Part shown: positions 19,069-27,616 of the stretch, one piece after another | Layout: each line of letters starts with the position of its first letter | How positions within the stretch are numbered: the stretch's first letter is position 1 | Assembly (NCBI RefSeq): GCF_003050905.1 | Contig: NZ_QAOT01000015.1 | DNA from: Cereibacter_A azotoformans | Lineage (GTDB): Bacteria; Pseudomonadota; Alphaproteobacteria; Rhodobacterales; Rhodobacteraceae | Length of the DNA stretch: 64,000 bases | Direction: 5' to 3' (one strand) | Notes under the pieces: model-generated | Databases searched by the model: none | The model's input: only the letters and a program-made list of their open reading frames with translations | Told to the model about the DNA's origin: nothing | Translations under genes and position numbers: made by a program

Positions 19069-20889
19069 ATGGAAGACGTCCAGACCATCGTGAGCTTTCT
19101 GGAGACGGTGCATCCCTACGACAGCCTGCCGCAGGACGAGCTGGCGCGTGTCGCCGGTTGCTTCAGCCGCAGGGAAGTCGCCGCAGGCGAGACGGTCTAT
19201 CGACACGGAGACCGGCTGGTCGGGCTCTATCTCGTCAAGCGTGGCGGGGTCGAGATCCTCGAACCGTCGGGCGACGTCATCTCGGTGCTCGGGCCGCGCA
19301 ACTCGTTCGGCGAGCGGGGGCTCATGCGCGACGGCCGCGCGGCCACCACGGCGCAGGCCACGACGGACGGGGTGCTCCTGATGCTGCCCGGCGACGAGTT
19401 CCGGCGGCTCTTTGCCGCCTCGCCCGCCTTCGAGCGGTTCTTCACCCGGCGACGGACGCAAGGGTACCGCGCCTCCGACCTGACCACGCAGAAGGTGGCC
19501 GACCTGATGGCGCGCAAGCCCGTGACCTGCGGGCCGGCCGAGACGATCCGGGCCGCGGCGATGAAGATGCGCGACGCCGGCGTGTCCTCGCTGGGTGTCG
19601 TGGAGGGTCCGACCTTCCTCGGCATCGTGACCACGCGCGACATGACCAACAAGGTGGTGGCCGTGGGGCTCGATCCGTCCACTCCGGTGGCCGAGGTCAT
19701 GACCCGCGATCCGATCGCCCTTCCGCCCGAGGCTCTTGGATCCGACATCCTTCATGTGATGCTCGAGCGGCGGATCGGCCATCTGCCGGTGATCGAGGAT
19801 GGCCGTCTGGTCGGCATGATCACCCAGACCGACCTGACCCGCTTTCAGGCCGTGTCCTCGGCCCAGCTCGTGCGGGATGCGGCCACGGCCGAGTCGCTGC
19901 CCGAACTGCAGGCCGTGACCTCGCGCATCCCCAAGCTGCTGGTCCAGCTGGTGGCGGGGCACAATTCGCATGAGGTGGTCACGCGCCTCATCACCGACAT
20001 TTCCGACACGGTGACACGGCGCCTGCTGGCGCTGGCCGAAGCCCGGCTCGGGCCGCCGCCCGTGCCCTATTGCTGGTGCGCCTGCGGAAGCCAGGGCCGG
20101 CAGGAGCAGACGGGCGTCTCCGATCAGGACAACTGCCTGATCCTGTCCGACAAGACGCTTCCGGCCGATGACGCCTACTTCTCCGAATTGGCACGGCAGG
20201 TTTCGGACGGGCTGCACGCCTGCGGCTACATCCATTGCCCCGGCGACATGATGGCCACCAACCCGCGCTGGCGCCAGCGGCTTTCGGTCTGGCGGCAGTA
20301 TTTCCTCGGCTGGATCGACCGGCCCGACCCGATGGCGCAGATGCTGTCGTCGGTGATGTTCGACCTGCGCCCGATCGGCGGCGACGAGGGCCTGTTCCAT
20401 GAGCTGCAGGCCGACACGCTGGCCGTGGCGGCGAAGAACTCGATCTTCGTGGCCCACATGATCTCGAACTCGCTGAAGCACACGCCACCGCTGGGCCTGA
20501 TCCGCGGCTTTGCCACCATCCGTTCGGGCGAGCACAAGAACCACATCGACCTGAAGCACAATGGCGTGGTGCCGGTGATCGACCTCGGCCGCGTCTATTC
20601 GCTGATCGGCCAGCTTGAGCCGGTGAACACCCGCGCGCGGCTGCAGGCGGCCGAGAATGCCGGCGTGATCTCGGTGTCGGGCGCGCGCGATCTGGTCGAG
20701 GCCTACGACATGATCGCCCAGATCCGGCTCGAGAACCAGGCACGGCTGATCCGGTCCGGCCGCAGCCCCGACAATTTCCTCGCGCCGTCGGACCTGTCGG
20801 ATTTCGAACGCAGCCACCTGCGCGACGCCTTCGTGGTCGTCCGCACCATGCAATCCGCGCTGGGCTCGGCCCGCGGCGCGCGCACCTGA
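19069..20889 (+). CDS. cNMP-binding/CBS/DUF294 nucleotidyltransferase-like protein
   Basis: 606 residues in four parts: a cyclic-nucleotide-binding-like domain (about 10-130, with GLYLVKRGGVEI and NSFGERGLM), a CBS pair (about 140-265), a DUF294 putative nucleotidyltransferase domain (CGSQGRQEQTGVSDQDN, matching GS..R-E ... D-D, about 345-365), and the DUF294 C-terminal substrate-binding domain. The family resembles GlnD/GlnE-type nucleotidyltransferases and is repeatedly found beside DUF4212 symporters. The likely role is to sense a nucleotide state and modify a partner; the partner is unknown. GGAG lies 5 bp before the ATG. Confidence 0.85.
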   Translation: MEDVQTIVSFLETVHPYDSLPQDELARVAGCFSRREVAAGETVYRHGDRLVGLYLVKRGGVEILEPSGDVISVLGPRNSFGERGLMRDGRAATTAQATTDGVLLMLPGDEFRRLFAASPAFERFFTRRRTQGYRASDLTTQKVADLMARKPVTCGPAETIRAAAMKMRDAGVSSLGVVEGPTFLGIVTTRDMTNKVVAVGLDPSTPVAEVMTRDPIALPPEALGSDILHVMLERRIGHLPVIEDGRLVGMITQTDLTRFQAVSSAQLVRDAATAESLPELQAVTSRIPKLLVQLVAGHNSHEVVTRLITDISDTVTRRLLALAEARLGPPPVPYCWCACGSQGRQEQTGVSDQDNCLILSDKTLPADDAYFSELARQVSDGLHACGYIHCPGDMMATNPRWRQRLSVWRQYFLGWIDRPDPMAQMLSSVMFDLRPIGGDEGLFHELQADTLAVAAKNSIFVAHMISNSLKHTPPLGLIRGFATIRSGEHKNHIDLKHNGVVPVIDLGRVYSLIGQLEPVNTRARLQAAENAGVISVSGARDLVEAYDMIAQIRLENQARLIRSGRSPDNFLAPSDLSDFERSHLRDAFVVVRTMQSALGSARGART

Positions 20890-20900
20890 AGGCCCGAACC

Positions 20901-21422
20901 ATGGTCATGGACCTCCTCGCTACCCTCGCCGCCGGAGCCGGTCTCGCCGGGATCGCACTGCTCCTGCGCCGGCTGAGCGGTCAGCGCCTGCCGAAATGGA
21001 TCGTCCCGGCCGGGGCGGGGGCGGGGATGCTGCTCTTTTCGGTCTGGAACGAATACAGCTGGTATCCGCGCGTGACCGCCGCCCTGCCGTCCGAGGTCGT
21101 GGTGATCTCGGCGCCCCAGGACCGCGTGGGCATCCGTCCCTGGACGTTCCTCTTCCCGGTTGCCACCCGCTTCATGGCGCTGGACCGGACAGGGATGCTG
21201 CGGTCGGAGACCGACCCCGCCATCCGCCGCGCCGAGGTGGTGGTGGTGCAGCGGTGGCACAACACCCAGCGCGTGCCCATGGCCTTCGATTGCACGCGCC
21301 GGCGCACGGCAAATCTCGAGACCACGTCGGAGCTTCGGCCCGACGGCACCTTGACCGGCACCAGCTGGCTGTCGGTCCCGGACGACGACGAACTGCTGAC
21401 AGCGGCCTGCAGGGAGGGGTGA
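20901..21422 (+). CDS. Membrane-anchored protein of unknown function
   Basis: 173 residues. One or two N-terminal hydrophobic segments (about 5-22 and 31-47) are followed by a soluble part with WNEYSWYPRV and RWHNTQRVPMAFDCTRRRTANL. I do not recognise a catalytic motif. Its position is suggestive: 11 bp after the DUF294 gene and one base before the response regulator start, so it is translated with them and probably serves the same sensing unit. Confidence 0.75.
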   Translation: MVMDLLATLAAGAGLAGIALLLRRLSGQRLPKWIVPAGAGAGMLLFSVWNEYSWYPRVTAALPSEVVVISAPQDRVGIRPWTFLFPVATRFMALDRTGMLRSETDPAIRRAEVVVVQRWHNTQRVPMAFDCTRRRTANLETTSELRPDGTLTGTSWLSVPDDDELLTAACREG

Positions 21423-21423
21423 C

Positions 21424-21813
21424 ATGGCCGACGGAGCCAGAAAGCGCCGGATCCTCGTGGTGGAGGACGAGGACAACATCGCCATCGCGCTCGACTATCT
21501 CATCACGCGCGAAGGCTACGAGCACGACCGGGTGGCAAGCGGGGCCGAGGCGCTCGGCCGCATCCGTGCCACCCATCCCGATCTCGTGCTGCTGGACGTG
21601 ATGCTGCCCGAGGTCTCGGGCTACGAGATCTGTCAGGGCGTCCGGCTCGACCCGACGCTCGCCGACGTCAAGATCCTGATGATGACGGCGCGCGGGTCGG
21701 CCATCGAGCGCAAGAAGGGTCTGGCGCTCGGCGCGGACGGGTTCATCTCGAAGCCGTTCGAACTCAAGGCCCTGCGTGAGGAGGTCCGCCGGCTCCTGGG
21801 CGAAGGGGTCTGA
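21424..21813 (+). CDS. Single-domain response regulator (CheY-like)
   Basis: 129 residues forming only a receiver domain. Acidic pocket VVEDEDN, phospho-acceptor Asp in LVLLDVMLP (about residue 58), Thr in MMTARG and the conserved Lys in GFISKPFEL are all present, so it should be phosphorylatable. There is no output domain. The next gene, 3 bp later, carries a kinase-like module that appears to lack the phosphorylated His, so the cognate kinase is not obvious in this window. Confidence 0.92.
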   Translation: MADGARKRRILVVEDEDNIAIALDYLITREGYEHDRVASGAEALGRIRATHPDLVLLDVMLPEVSGYEICQGVRLDPTLADVKILMMTARGSAIERKKGLALGADGFISKPFELKALREEVRRLLGEGV

Positions 21814-21816
21814 TCC

Positions 21817-23904
21817 ATGCTCGATCGCCTCAACCTGCGCGTGCGGATCCTGCTCTTCTTCGCTGCGCTGGCAGTGGGGGCGAATGTGGCGGTGTCGATC
21901 GGCCTGTTCCTCGCCTATCGGCGCCTCAGCGCCCCCGAGCTGCTGCCCGCCTTCCAGCAGGTCGGCCTTGTGGCCGGGCTTGCGATCCTGGGCCTCGTCA
22001 CCTGGATCTGGTATCTGTTCGATGCCAATGTGGCGCTGCCGATCATCCGGCTCGCCTCGAAGCTGCGGGCACGGGCCCATGCCGCCGTCGATGGCGCGAT
22101 CGAAGAGCCGACGGCGCGCTACCTCGGCGATCTCGAGCCCGCCGCTTCGGCCACGGCCCTGACGCTGGCCGAGACGCGGAACGCCCTGGCCGAGTCCGTC
22201 GCGCGCGAGACGTCGCGCCTATCGTCCGAGAAGGCCCGGCTCGAGGCGCTGCTGTCCGATGTGCCGGTGGGGGTGCTGCTCTGTTCGGGCGACCACCAGC
22301 TCGTGTTCTACAACGGGCCGGCGACCGACCTGATGAACACGGCCGGCGCGCCGGGCCTCGACCGCAATCTCTTCGACTATCTGCGCGACGGGCCGATCCG
22401 CCACGCCCACCAGCGGCTCGTCGAGGCGGGCGACCCGGACGCGGCCTCGGACATCCTCTGCACGACAGTGGTGGGCGCGCGGGTGCTGGCCGCCCGGATG
22501 CGGCTGATCGGGGGCGAGACCACGAAGCCCGGCTATGTCCTCACGCTGCGCGACGTCACCTCGGCGCTTGCGTCCTACGCGCGTCGCGAGGCGCTGCTGG
22601 CCGAGGTGTTCGACCGGGTGCGGCGGCCGGCGGCCAACCTCCAGACGCTGTTCGAGGTGCTTCCGCCCGGCACCTGCCCGCCGCCGGATGTCGAGCGGGC
22701 GCTGCGGCAGGAAGTCGGCGGTCTCGCCGCCGCGATCACCGACCTCGGCGCCCGGCACGACGAGAGCCGGCACGACGGCTGGCCGCTGTCGATCACGCGC
22801 GCCTCGGATCTGCTCGACGGGCTGAGGGCGCGGATGGAACAGGCGGGCCTTTCGGCCGAGATCGGCGAAGCGCCGCTTCTTTTGCGCTGCAACGGGTTCG
22901 AGGTGATCGGTCTGGTGGCGACCCTGGCCGCCCGCGTCGCGGCCCGCCGCACCGGCAACCACTTCCGCGTGACCCTGACCGAGGACGGAACCGAGGCCAT
23001 GCTGCGGCTGGTCTGGCAGGGCGCTCCGCTGCCCGTCGGCCTGCTCGAGGACTGGCTGGGCGAGCCGCTCGAACCGGGTGTGCCCGAGGTGACGGGCCGC
23101 ACCGTGCTTTCCACCCACACGACCGAGATCTGGCCCGAACCTGCGGCTCCGGGAGAGAATGCGCTCTGCCTGCCCTTGCGCGCCGCCCGCCGTGCCGGCC
23201 GCCGCCCGCGTCCGATCCCGCGGGCCGTGGTCTATGATTTCGAGCTGCTCTCGAAGGCGCGGAACGAGAAGGTGGCCGAGGCGCGGCTCGAGGATCTGAC
23301 CTATGTGGTCTTCGACACCGAGACCACCGGCCTCATGCCCTCGCAGGATGAGATCGTGCAGATCGCCGCCGTCCGCATCGTGAACGGCCGCCGCGTCGAG
23401 GCCGAGGTGTTCGACACGCTGGTCAATCCGCGCCGGCCGATTCCGCCTTCGTCCACCGAGGTCCACGGGATCACGGATGCGATGGTGGCCGACGCGCCGG
23501 ACATGACCGAGGTCGGGCGGCAGTTCCACAAGTTCGCCGAAGGGGCGGTGCTCGTCGCCCACAATGCGCCCTTCGACATGGAGTTCCTCCGCCGGGCCGA
23601 GCTGCTGATCGACCGCCGCTTCGACAATCCGATCCTCGACACGGTGCTCCTGTCGGCGGTTCTCTTCGGGCAGACCGAGGTGCACAGCCTCGATGCGCTG
23701 GCGCACCGGCTGGGGATCACCATCCCGGAAGAGGCGCGCCACACGGCCATCGGCGACACGGTCGCGACGGCCGACGCCTTCCTGAAGCTGCTGCCGATGC
23801 TGCAGGGCCGGGGCTTCGAGACCTTCGGCGCCGTGCTCTCCGAGGTGCGCCGCCACGGACGGCTGCTCAAGGATCTGAACGAGGCCAATCTGACCGACGC
23901 CTGA
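21817..23904 (+). CDS. Membrane PAS/degenerate histidine-kinase-like protein fused to DEDDh 3'-5' exonuclease
   Basis: 695 residues. Two transmembrane helices (about 6-28 and 46-66) lead to a HAMP-like linker, then a PAS-like domain (about 145-210). A dimerisation-like segment follows in which the usual H-E/D-x-R-x-P is replaced by DRVRRPAANL. A weak ATPase-like region comes next, with no N-box Asn or G1/G2 glycines that I can see. The C-terminal 180 residues form a DnaQ-type exonuclease: FDTETTGL (Exo I), HNAPFDMEFLRR (Exo II), HTAIGDTVATADAF (Exo III). The exonuclease looks active; the kinase does not. Last gene of the symporter-sensing block. Confidence 0.85.
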   Translation: MLDRLNLRVRILLFFAALAVGANVAVSIGLFLAYRRLSAPELLPAFQQVGLVAGLAILGLVTWIWYLFDANVALPIIRLASKLRARAHAAVDGAIEEPTARYLGDLEPAASATALTLAETRNALAESVARETSRLSSEKARLEALLSDVPVGVLLCSGDHQLVFYNGPATDLMNTAGAPGLDRNLFDYLRDGPIRHAHQRLVEAGDPDAASDILCTTVVGARVLAARMRLIGGETTKPGYVLTLRDVTSALASYARREALLAEVFDRVRRPAANLQTLFEVLPPGTCPPPDVERALRQEVGGLAAAITDLGARHDESRHDGWPLSITRASDLLDGLRARMEQAGLSAEIGEAPLLLRCNGFEVIGLVATLAARVAARRTGNHFRVTLTEDGTEAMLRLVWQGAPLPVGLLEDWLGEPLEPGVPEVTGRTVLSTHTTEIWPEPAAPGENALCLPLRAARRAGRRPRPIPRAVVYDFELLSKARNEKVAEARLEDLTYVVFDTETTGLMPSQDEIVQIAAVRIVNGRRVEAEVFDTLVNPRRPIPPSSTEVHGITDAMVADAPDMTEVGRQFHKFAEGAVLVAHNAPFDMEFLRRAELLIDRRFDNPILDTVLLSAVLFGQTEVHSLDALAHRLGITIPEEARHTAIGDTVATADAFLKLLPMLQGRGFETFGAVLSEVRRHGRLLKDLNEANLTDA

Positions 23905-23923
23905 TCTCCGGCGCGCCCGGCCC

Positions 23924-24697
23924 TCAGGTGGCGGCGAACGGATCGGCCGGGTAGCCCACCCCGGTGAGATAGAGGCCCTGCGGCGGGCAGACCGGGCCGC
24001 AGGCGGCACGGTCGCGGGCCTCGAGCGCCTCCTTCACCCGATCCGGTGCCCAGGCGCCAGCGCCCACCCGCTCGAGCGTGCCCACGATCGAGCGGACCTG
24101 ATTGTGCAGGAAGCTGCGCGCCCGCAGGCGGAAGCGGTATTCCACCCCGTTCGGCACCTCGACCGTCTCGAGCATCAGCTCATCCAGCGTCTTGACCGGC
24201 GAGGCCGCCTGACATCCGATCGCCCGGAAGGTGGTGAAGTCGTGCCGTCCCACGAGATGGGCCGCCGCCTCGCACATGGCGGCGCCATCGAGCGGATGCG
24301 GCACGCGCCAGACCCGGCCCCGGTCGTGCACCTCCGGCGCGCGGCGCGCGAGCAGCCGGAAGAGATAGCGCCGCTCGATCGCCGAGAAGCGGGCGTGAAA
24401 GTCCTCGCCCACCCGCGCCGCAGCGACAACCGCCACCGGCAGCGGCTTCAGATGGGCGTTGAGCGCCCCCGCCAGGCGGAACGGGTCCCAGTCCTTGCCG
24501 AGGTCGCAGTGGGCCACCTGGCCCGTGGCGTGAACGCCCGTATCGGTGCGCCCCGCCGCGGCAATCGTGTGGGGGCCGGGTTCAAGCCGCCCGAGCGCGG
24601 CCTCGACCGCGCCCTGCACCGAGGCCAGGACGGCCTGCCGCTGCCAGCCCGCGAACGGGGCACCGTCATACTCGATCTTCAGCGCATATCTCGGCAT
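23924..24697 (-). CDS. truA: tRNA pseudouridine(38-40) synthase TruA
   Basis: 257 residues starting MPRYALKIEYDGAPFAGWQRQ. The catalytic Asp lies in AAGRTDTGVHATGQVAH (about residues 50-66), and FLHNQVRSIVG is the conserved C-terminal RNA-binding segment. It converts U38-40 in the anticodon stem of many tRNAs. Convergent with the exonuclease gene (19 bp between stops) and divergent from ycjX. Longer in-frame extensions upstream of the chosen ATG lack family similarity. Confidence 0.94.
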   Translation of the reverse strand: MPRYALKIEYDGAPFAGWQRQAVLASVQGAVEAALGRLEPGPHTIAAAGRTDTGVHATGQVAHCDLGKDWDPFRLAGALNAHLKPLPVAVVAAARVGEDFHARFSAIERRYLFRLLARRAPEVHDRGRVWRVPHPLDGAAMCEAAAHLVGRHDFTTFRAIGCQAASPVKTLDELMLETVEVPNGVEYRFRLRARSFLHNQVRSIVGTLERVGAGAWAPDRVKEALEARDRAACGPVCPPQGLYLTGVGYPADPFAAT

Positions 24698-24894
24698 GAC
24701 GCGCCCCCTAGCACCGCAGCCGCGCCCTGCCAAGGACGGGGTGCGCCGGTCATCCACGAAGCGCGAATGGCAGACGGCCGCCGATCCTGCGATCCGCCCC
24801 GGCGGATGCGGCCTGTTGGCACAGCGGCCCGTCACGCCTACATCCATCCCCAAGGGCCGCCTATCCTTGAAGCGGCACAAAGAGAGGCAGGCGC

Positions 24895-26310
24895 GTGGTT
24901 CTCCGCAGACTGACCGACGGTGTGGCGCGCGGAATCGAGGGCGCCGTCAGCACCGTCTCCGAAACCTTCTTCGAGCCGGTGATCCGGCTCGGCGTCACCG
25001 GCCTGTCGCGGGCGGGCAAGACCGTCTTCATCACCGGCCTTGTCGCGAACCTGCTGGACCGCGGGCGGATGCCGCAGTTGCGCGCCCACGCCGAAGGGCG
25101 CATCGACGCGGTCTTCCTGCAGCCCCAGCCCGACGACACGCTGCCGCGGTTCGATTTCGAGAACCATCTGGCCGCGATCCTGGGCGAGGATCCGCGCTGG
25201 CCCTCGTCCACGCGCTCGATCTCGGAGCTTCGGCTCTCGTTCCGGGTGCGGCCCTCGGGGATGATCTCGGGCCTGACCGGGCCGCGCACCGTCCATCTCG
25301 ACATCGTGGATTATCCGGGAGAGTGGCTGCTCGACCTCGCGCTGATGGACAAGACCTATGCGCAATGGTCCGAGGAGACCCTTAAGCGGCTGTCGCTGCG
25401 CGAGGAAGCGCGCGATTTCATGGCGACCGCGCGCGCCGCGGACGGCTCGCTCCCGCTCGAGGAGGCGCAGGCGCAGGCGCTGGCGGCAAGCTTTACCGCC
25501 TATCTGCAGGCCGCGCGCCGGGCGGGCTGGTCGGATTGCACGCCGGGGCGGTTCCTGCTGCCGGGGGATCTGGCGGGCTCGCCGGTGCTGACCTTCGCAC
25601 CGCTGCCGATGCCCGCCCAGACGTCCCGCACGAGCCTCTGGCGCGAGATGGGACGGCGCTACGAGAGCTACAAGGAGAACGTCGTCCGCCCCTTCTTCCG
25701 CGAGCATTTCTCGAAGATCGACCGGCAGGTGGTGCTGGTCGATGCGATGGGCGCGATCCATGCGGGGCCGCAGGCTCTCGAAGATCTGCGCCGCACGATG
25801 GCCGAGATCCTGACCGCCTTCCGTCCGGGTCGGAACTCGTTCCTCTCGACGCTGCTGCTGGGCCACCGGGTCGAGCGGATCCTGTTCGCGGCCACGATGG
25901 CCGACCATCTGCACCACACCCAGCACCCCAAGCTCACCGCGATCATGGAGGCGATGCTGCGCGAGGCCCGCGACCGGGCGGCCTTCGCGGGATCGCTGAC
26001 GGCGGCCATGTCGCTCGCCTCGGTGCGCGCCACGGTCGAGGAGGAGGTGACACGCCACGGCGAGACGGTCGAGGCGGTGCGCGGGCGGCTTCTGTCGAGC
26101 GGGCGGCAGGTGGCGATGTATCCCGGCGAGCTACCCTCGGACCCCTCGCGGCTCCTCTCGCCCGCGCGCGAAGGGGTGCAACGCTGGCTCGACGCCGAAT
26201 TCGCGCTGATGACCTTTGCGCCCGCGCGCGTGCTGCTCAAGCCCGGCGAGGGGCCGCCGCACATCCGGCTCGACCGCGCCGCCGAGTTCCTGATCGGGGA
26301 CCGGCTGTGA
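24895..26310 (+). CDS. ycjX: YcjX-family P-loop GTPase-like protein
   Basis: 471 residues from a GTG start. P-loop GLSRAGKTVFITGLVANLL is at about 39-57, with the family-specific LDIVDYPGEWLLDLALM (Walker B-like) downstream and VVLVDAMGAIHAGP in the second half. YcjX/DUF463 proteins occur with YcjF membrane proteins and are associated with stress and envelope functions; the biochemical role is not settled. AGGCGC before the start is a weak ribosome site. The ycjF-like gene follows after about 60 bp. Confidence 0.88.
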   Translation: MVLRRLTDGVARGIEGAVSTVSETFFEPVIRLGVTGLSRAGKTVFITGLVANLLDRGRMPQLRAHAEGRIDAVFLQPQPDDTLPRFDFENHLAAILGEDPRWPSSTRSISELRLSFRVRPSGMISGLTGPRTVHLDIVDYPGEWLLDLALMDKTYAQWSEETLKRLSLREEARDFMATARAADGSLPLEEAQAQALAASFTAYLQAARRAGWSDCTPGRFLLPGDLAGSPVLTFAPLPMPAQTSRTSLWREMGRRYESYKENVVRPFFREHFSKIDRQVVLVDAMGAIHAGPQALEDLRRTMAEILTAFRPGRNSFLSTLLLGHRVERILFAATMADHLHHTQHPKLTAIMEAMLREARDRAAFAGSLTAAMSLASVRATVEEEVTRHGETVEAVRGRLLSSGRQVAMYPGELPSDPSRLLSPAREGVQRWLDAEFALMTFAPARVLLKPGEGPPHIRLDRAAEFLIGDRL

Positions 26311-26371
26311 CCCGTTTCGACCGTCCGGCGGGGTGCCGGGCGGCCGTCCTTCATCCGCAGGGAGACAGGTC

Positions 26372-27430
26372 GTGAGCGACACGCCCCCGAAGAAACCGAT
26401 GCTTCTCGACTGGGACACGCGCGAGGCGCCGCCGCCCGAGGCGCCGCGCATGGCCCGCCGTCCGCCACCGCCGCCCGAGACCGTCTCCGGGCCCACGCCG
26501 GCCGACGTGCCCCCGGTGCCCGACCTCGACCTGCCGCAGGGGCAGGCGATGCTGGCCGCAAGCCGGATCGCCACGGTCCGCACCTCGCGGCTGGGCCGCT
26601 TTGCGGGCTGGGTGTTCGGCACGCTGCTGGTGTTCGTGCTGTCGGTGGCGGCGGTGGATTTCGTCACCTCGCTCCTGACGCGCAACAGCCTGCTGGGGGC
26701 GGCGGCCTTCGTGCTGATCGGCACCGCCGTCGTCACCGGCCTTGCGCTCGCGCTGCGCGAATGGTGGGCCTATGTCCGGCTCGAGCGGCTCGACAGCCTG
26801 CGCGAGTCCGCGATCGCCGCCCGCGCCTCGGGCGATCTGAAGGCCGCCCGCCGCGTGGTGGGGGCGCTCGAGAAGATGTATGGCCACCGGCCCGACCTGC
26901 GCTGGGGCCGCGCGCGGCTGTCCGAGCGGCAGGCCGAGGTCTTCGACGTCGACGGGCTGCTGGGGCTGGCCGAGAACGAGCTTCTGGTCTCGCTCGACCA
27001 GAGCGCGCGGCGCGAGATCGAGGCGGCCGCGCGGCAGGTGGCGGCGGTCACCGCGCTGGTGCCGCTGGCGCTGGCCGATGTGGCGACGGCGCTTTATGCC
27101 AACCTCCGCATGGTGCGCCGCATCGCCGAGATCTACGGCGGGCGCTCGGGCAGCTTCGGCAGCGTGCGCCTGTTGCGCCGGGTCTTCACCTCGCTGATCG
27201 CGGCGGGGGCGGTGGCCATGACCGACGACCTGCTCCACTCGGTCGCGGGCGGGGGGGTTCTCTCCAAGGTCTCGCGCCGCTTCGGCGAGGGGATGGTGAA
27301 CGGCGCCCTGACCGCGCGTGTGGGCGTGGCCGCGATGGAGTTGTGCCGCCCGCTGCCCTTCCATGCCGCGCCGCGCCCCAAGGTCACGAACCTCATCAGC
27401 CGCAGCCTTACGGGCCTCTTCGACAGGTGA
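26372..27430 (+). CDS. YcjF-family (TIGR01620/DUF697) membrane protein
   Basis: 352 residues from GTG after a GGAGACA box. A proline-rich cytoplasmic N-terminus (residues 1-70) is followed by two transmembrane helices (about 78-98 and 105-128). The DUF697 domain follows, with ITALVPLALADVATALYANLRMVRRIAE-like helices near 225-255. It pairs with the preceding YcjX GTPase. No promoter is needed between them. The stop lies only 14 bp ahead of the ileS promoter. Confidence 0.85.
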   Translation: MSDTPPKKPMLLDWDTREAPPPEAPRMARRPPPPPETVSGPTPADVPPVPDLDLPQGQAMLAASRIATVRTSRLGRFAGWVFGTLLVFVLSVAAVDFVTSLLTRNSLLGAAAFVLIGTAVVTGLALALREWWAYVRLERLDSLRESAIAARASGDLKAARRVVGALEKMYGHRPDLRWGRARLSERQAEVFDVDGLLGLAENELLVSLDQSARREIEAAARQVAAVTALVPLALADVATALYANLRMVRRIAEIYGGRSGSFGSVRLLRRVFTSLIAAGAVAMTDDLLHSVAGGGVLSKVSRRFGEGMVNGALTARVGVAAMELCRPLPFHAAPRPKVTNLISRSLTGLFDR

Positions 27431-27443
27431 GGCTCCGCGCCAC

Positions 27444-27472
27444 TGGACCGGCCCTCGGGGCGCGTCTATAAG
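27444..27472 (+). promoter_or_regulatory. Candidate promoter for the ileS leader
   Basis: TGGACC at 27444-27449, a 17-bp spacer, then TATAAG at 27467-27472. The predicted +1 falls at about 27479, which is the A of the leader peptide ATG, so the leader would be translated from a leaderless mRNA. Confidence 0.5.
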
Positions 27473-27478
27473 CCAGCC

Positions 27479-27529
27479 ATGAGGCATCGCATCGCGATCA
27501 TCGCCCGAATTACCGGCCCGGCGTCCTGA
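27479..27529 (+). CDS. Isoleucine-rich leader peptide upstream of ileS
   Basis: A 16-residue reading frame, MRHRIAIIARITGPAS. Four of 16 codons are isoleucine (three ATC, one ATT) clustered at positions 5-11. The stop codon lies inside the 5' arm of an RNA hairpin, and the frame ends 87 bp before the isoleucyl-tRNA synthetase start. Such composition and placement are what a ribosome-stalling attenuator would use to sense charged tRNA-Ile. It probably has no function as a protein. Translation is not proven; alphaproteobacterial trp leader peptides provide a precedent for leaderless leader ORFs. Confidence 0.55.
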   Translation: MRHRIAIIARITGPAS

Positions 27530-27584
27530 CTTCAGGCGCCGGGTGACGACGTTTGCGCGGCGCCAAGGCCCGGGGGGCCGCGCC
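27517..27584 (+). promoter_or_regulatory. Candidate transcription attenuator of ileS
   Basis: Region 1 (CCCGGCGTCCTGA, 27517-27529) pairs with region 2 (TCAGGCGCCGGG, 27532-27543) over 12 bp with one bulge. Region 2 contains GGCGCC, which can instead pair with GGCGCC at 27559-27564 (region 3). Region 3 otherwise starts a GC-rich hairpin, GGCGC...GGCC/GGCC...GCGCC, to 27584 (3:4). A ribosome stalled on the Ile codons would cover region 1 and favour 2:3; one reaching the stop would cover region 2 and allow 3:4. There is no U run after 3:4, so termination efficiency is uncertain. Confidence 0.5.
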
Positions 27585-27616
27585 CGATCCCGCACATTCC
27601 CAAAGGACCGCATCCG

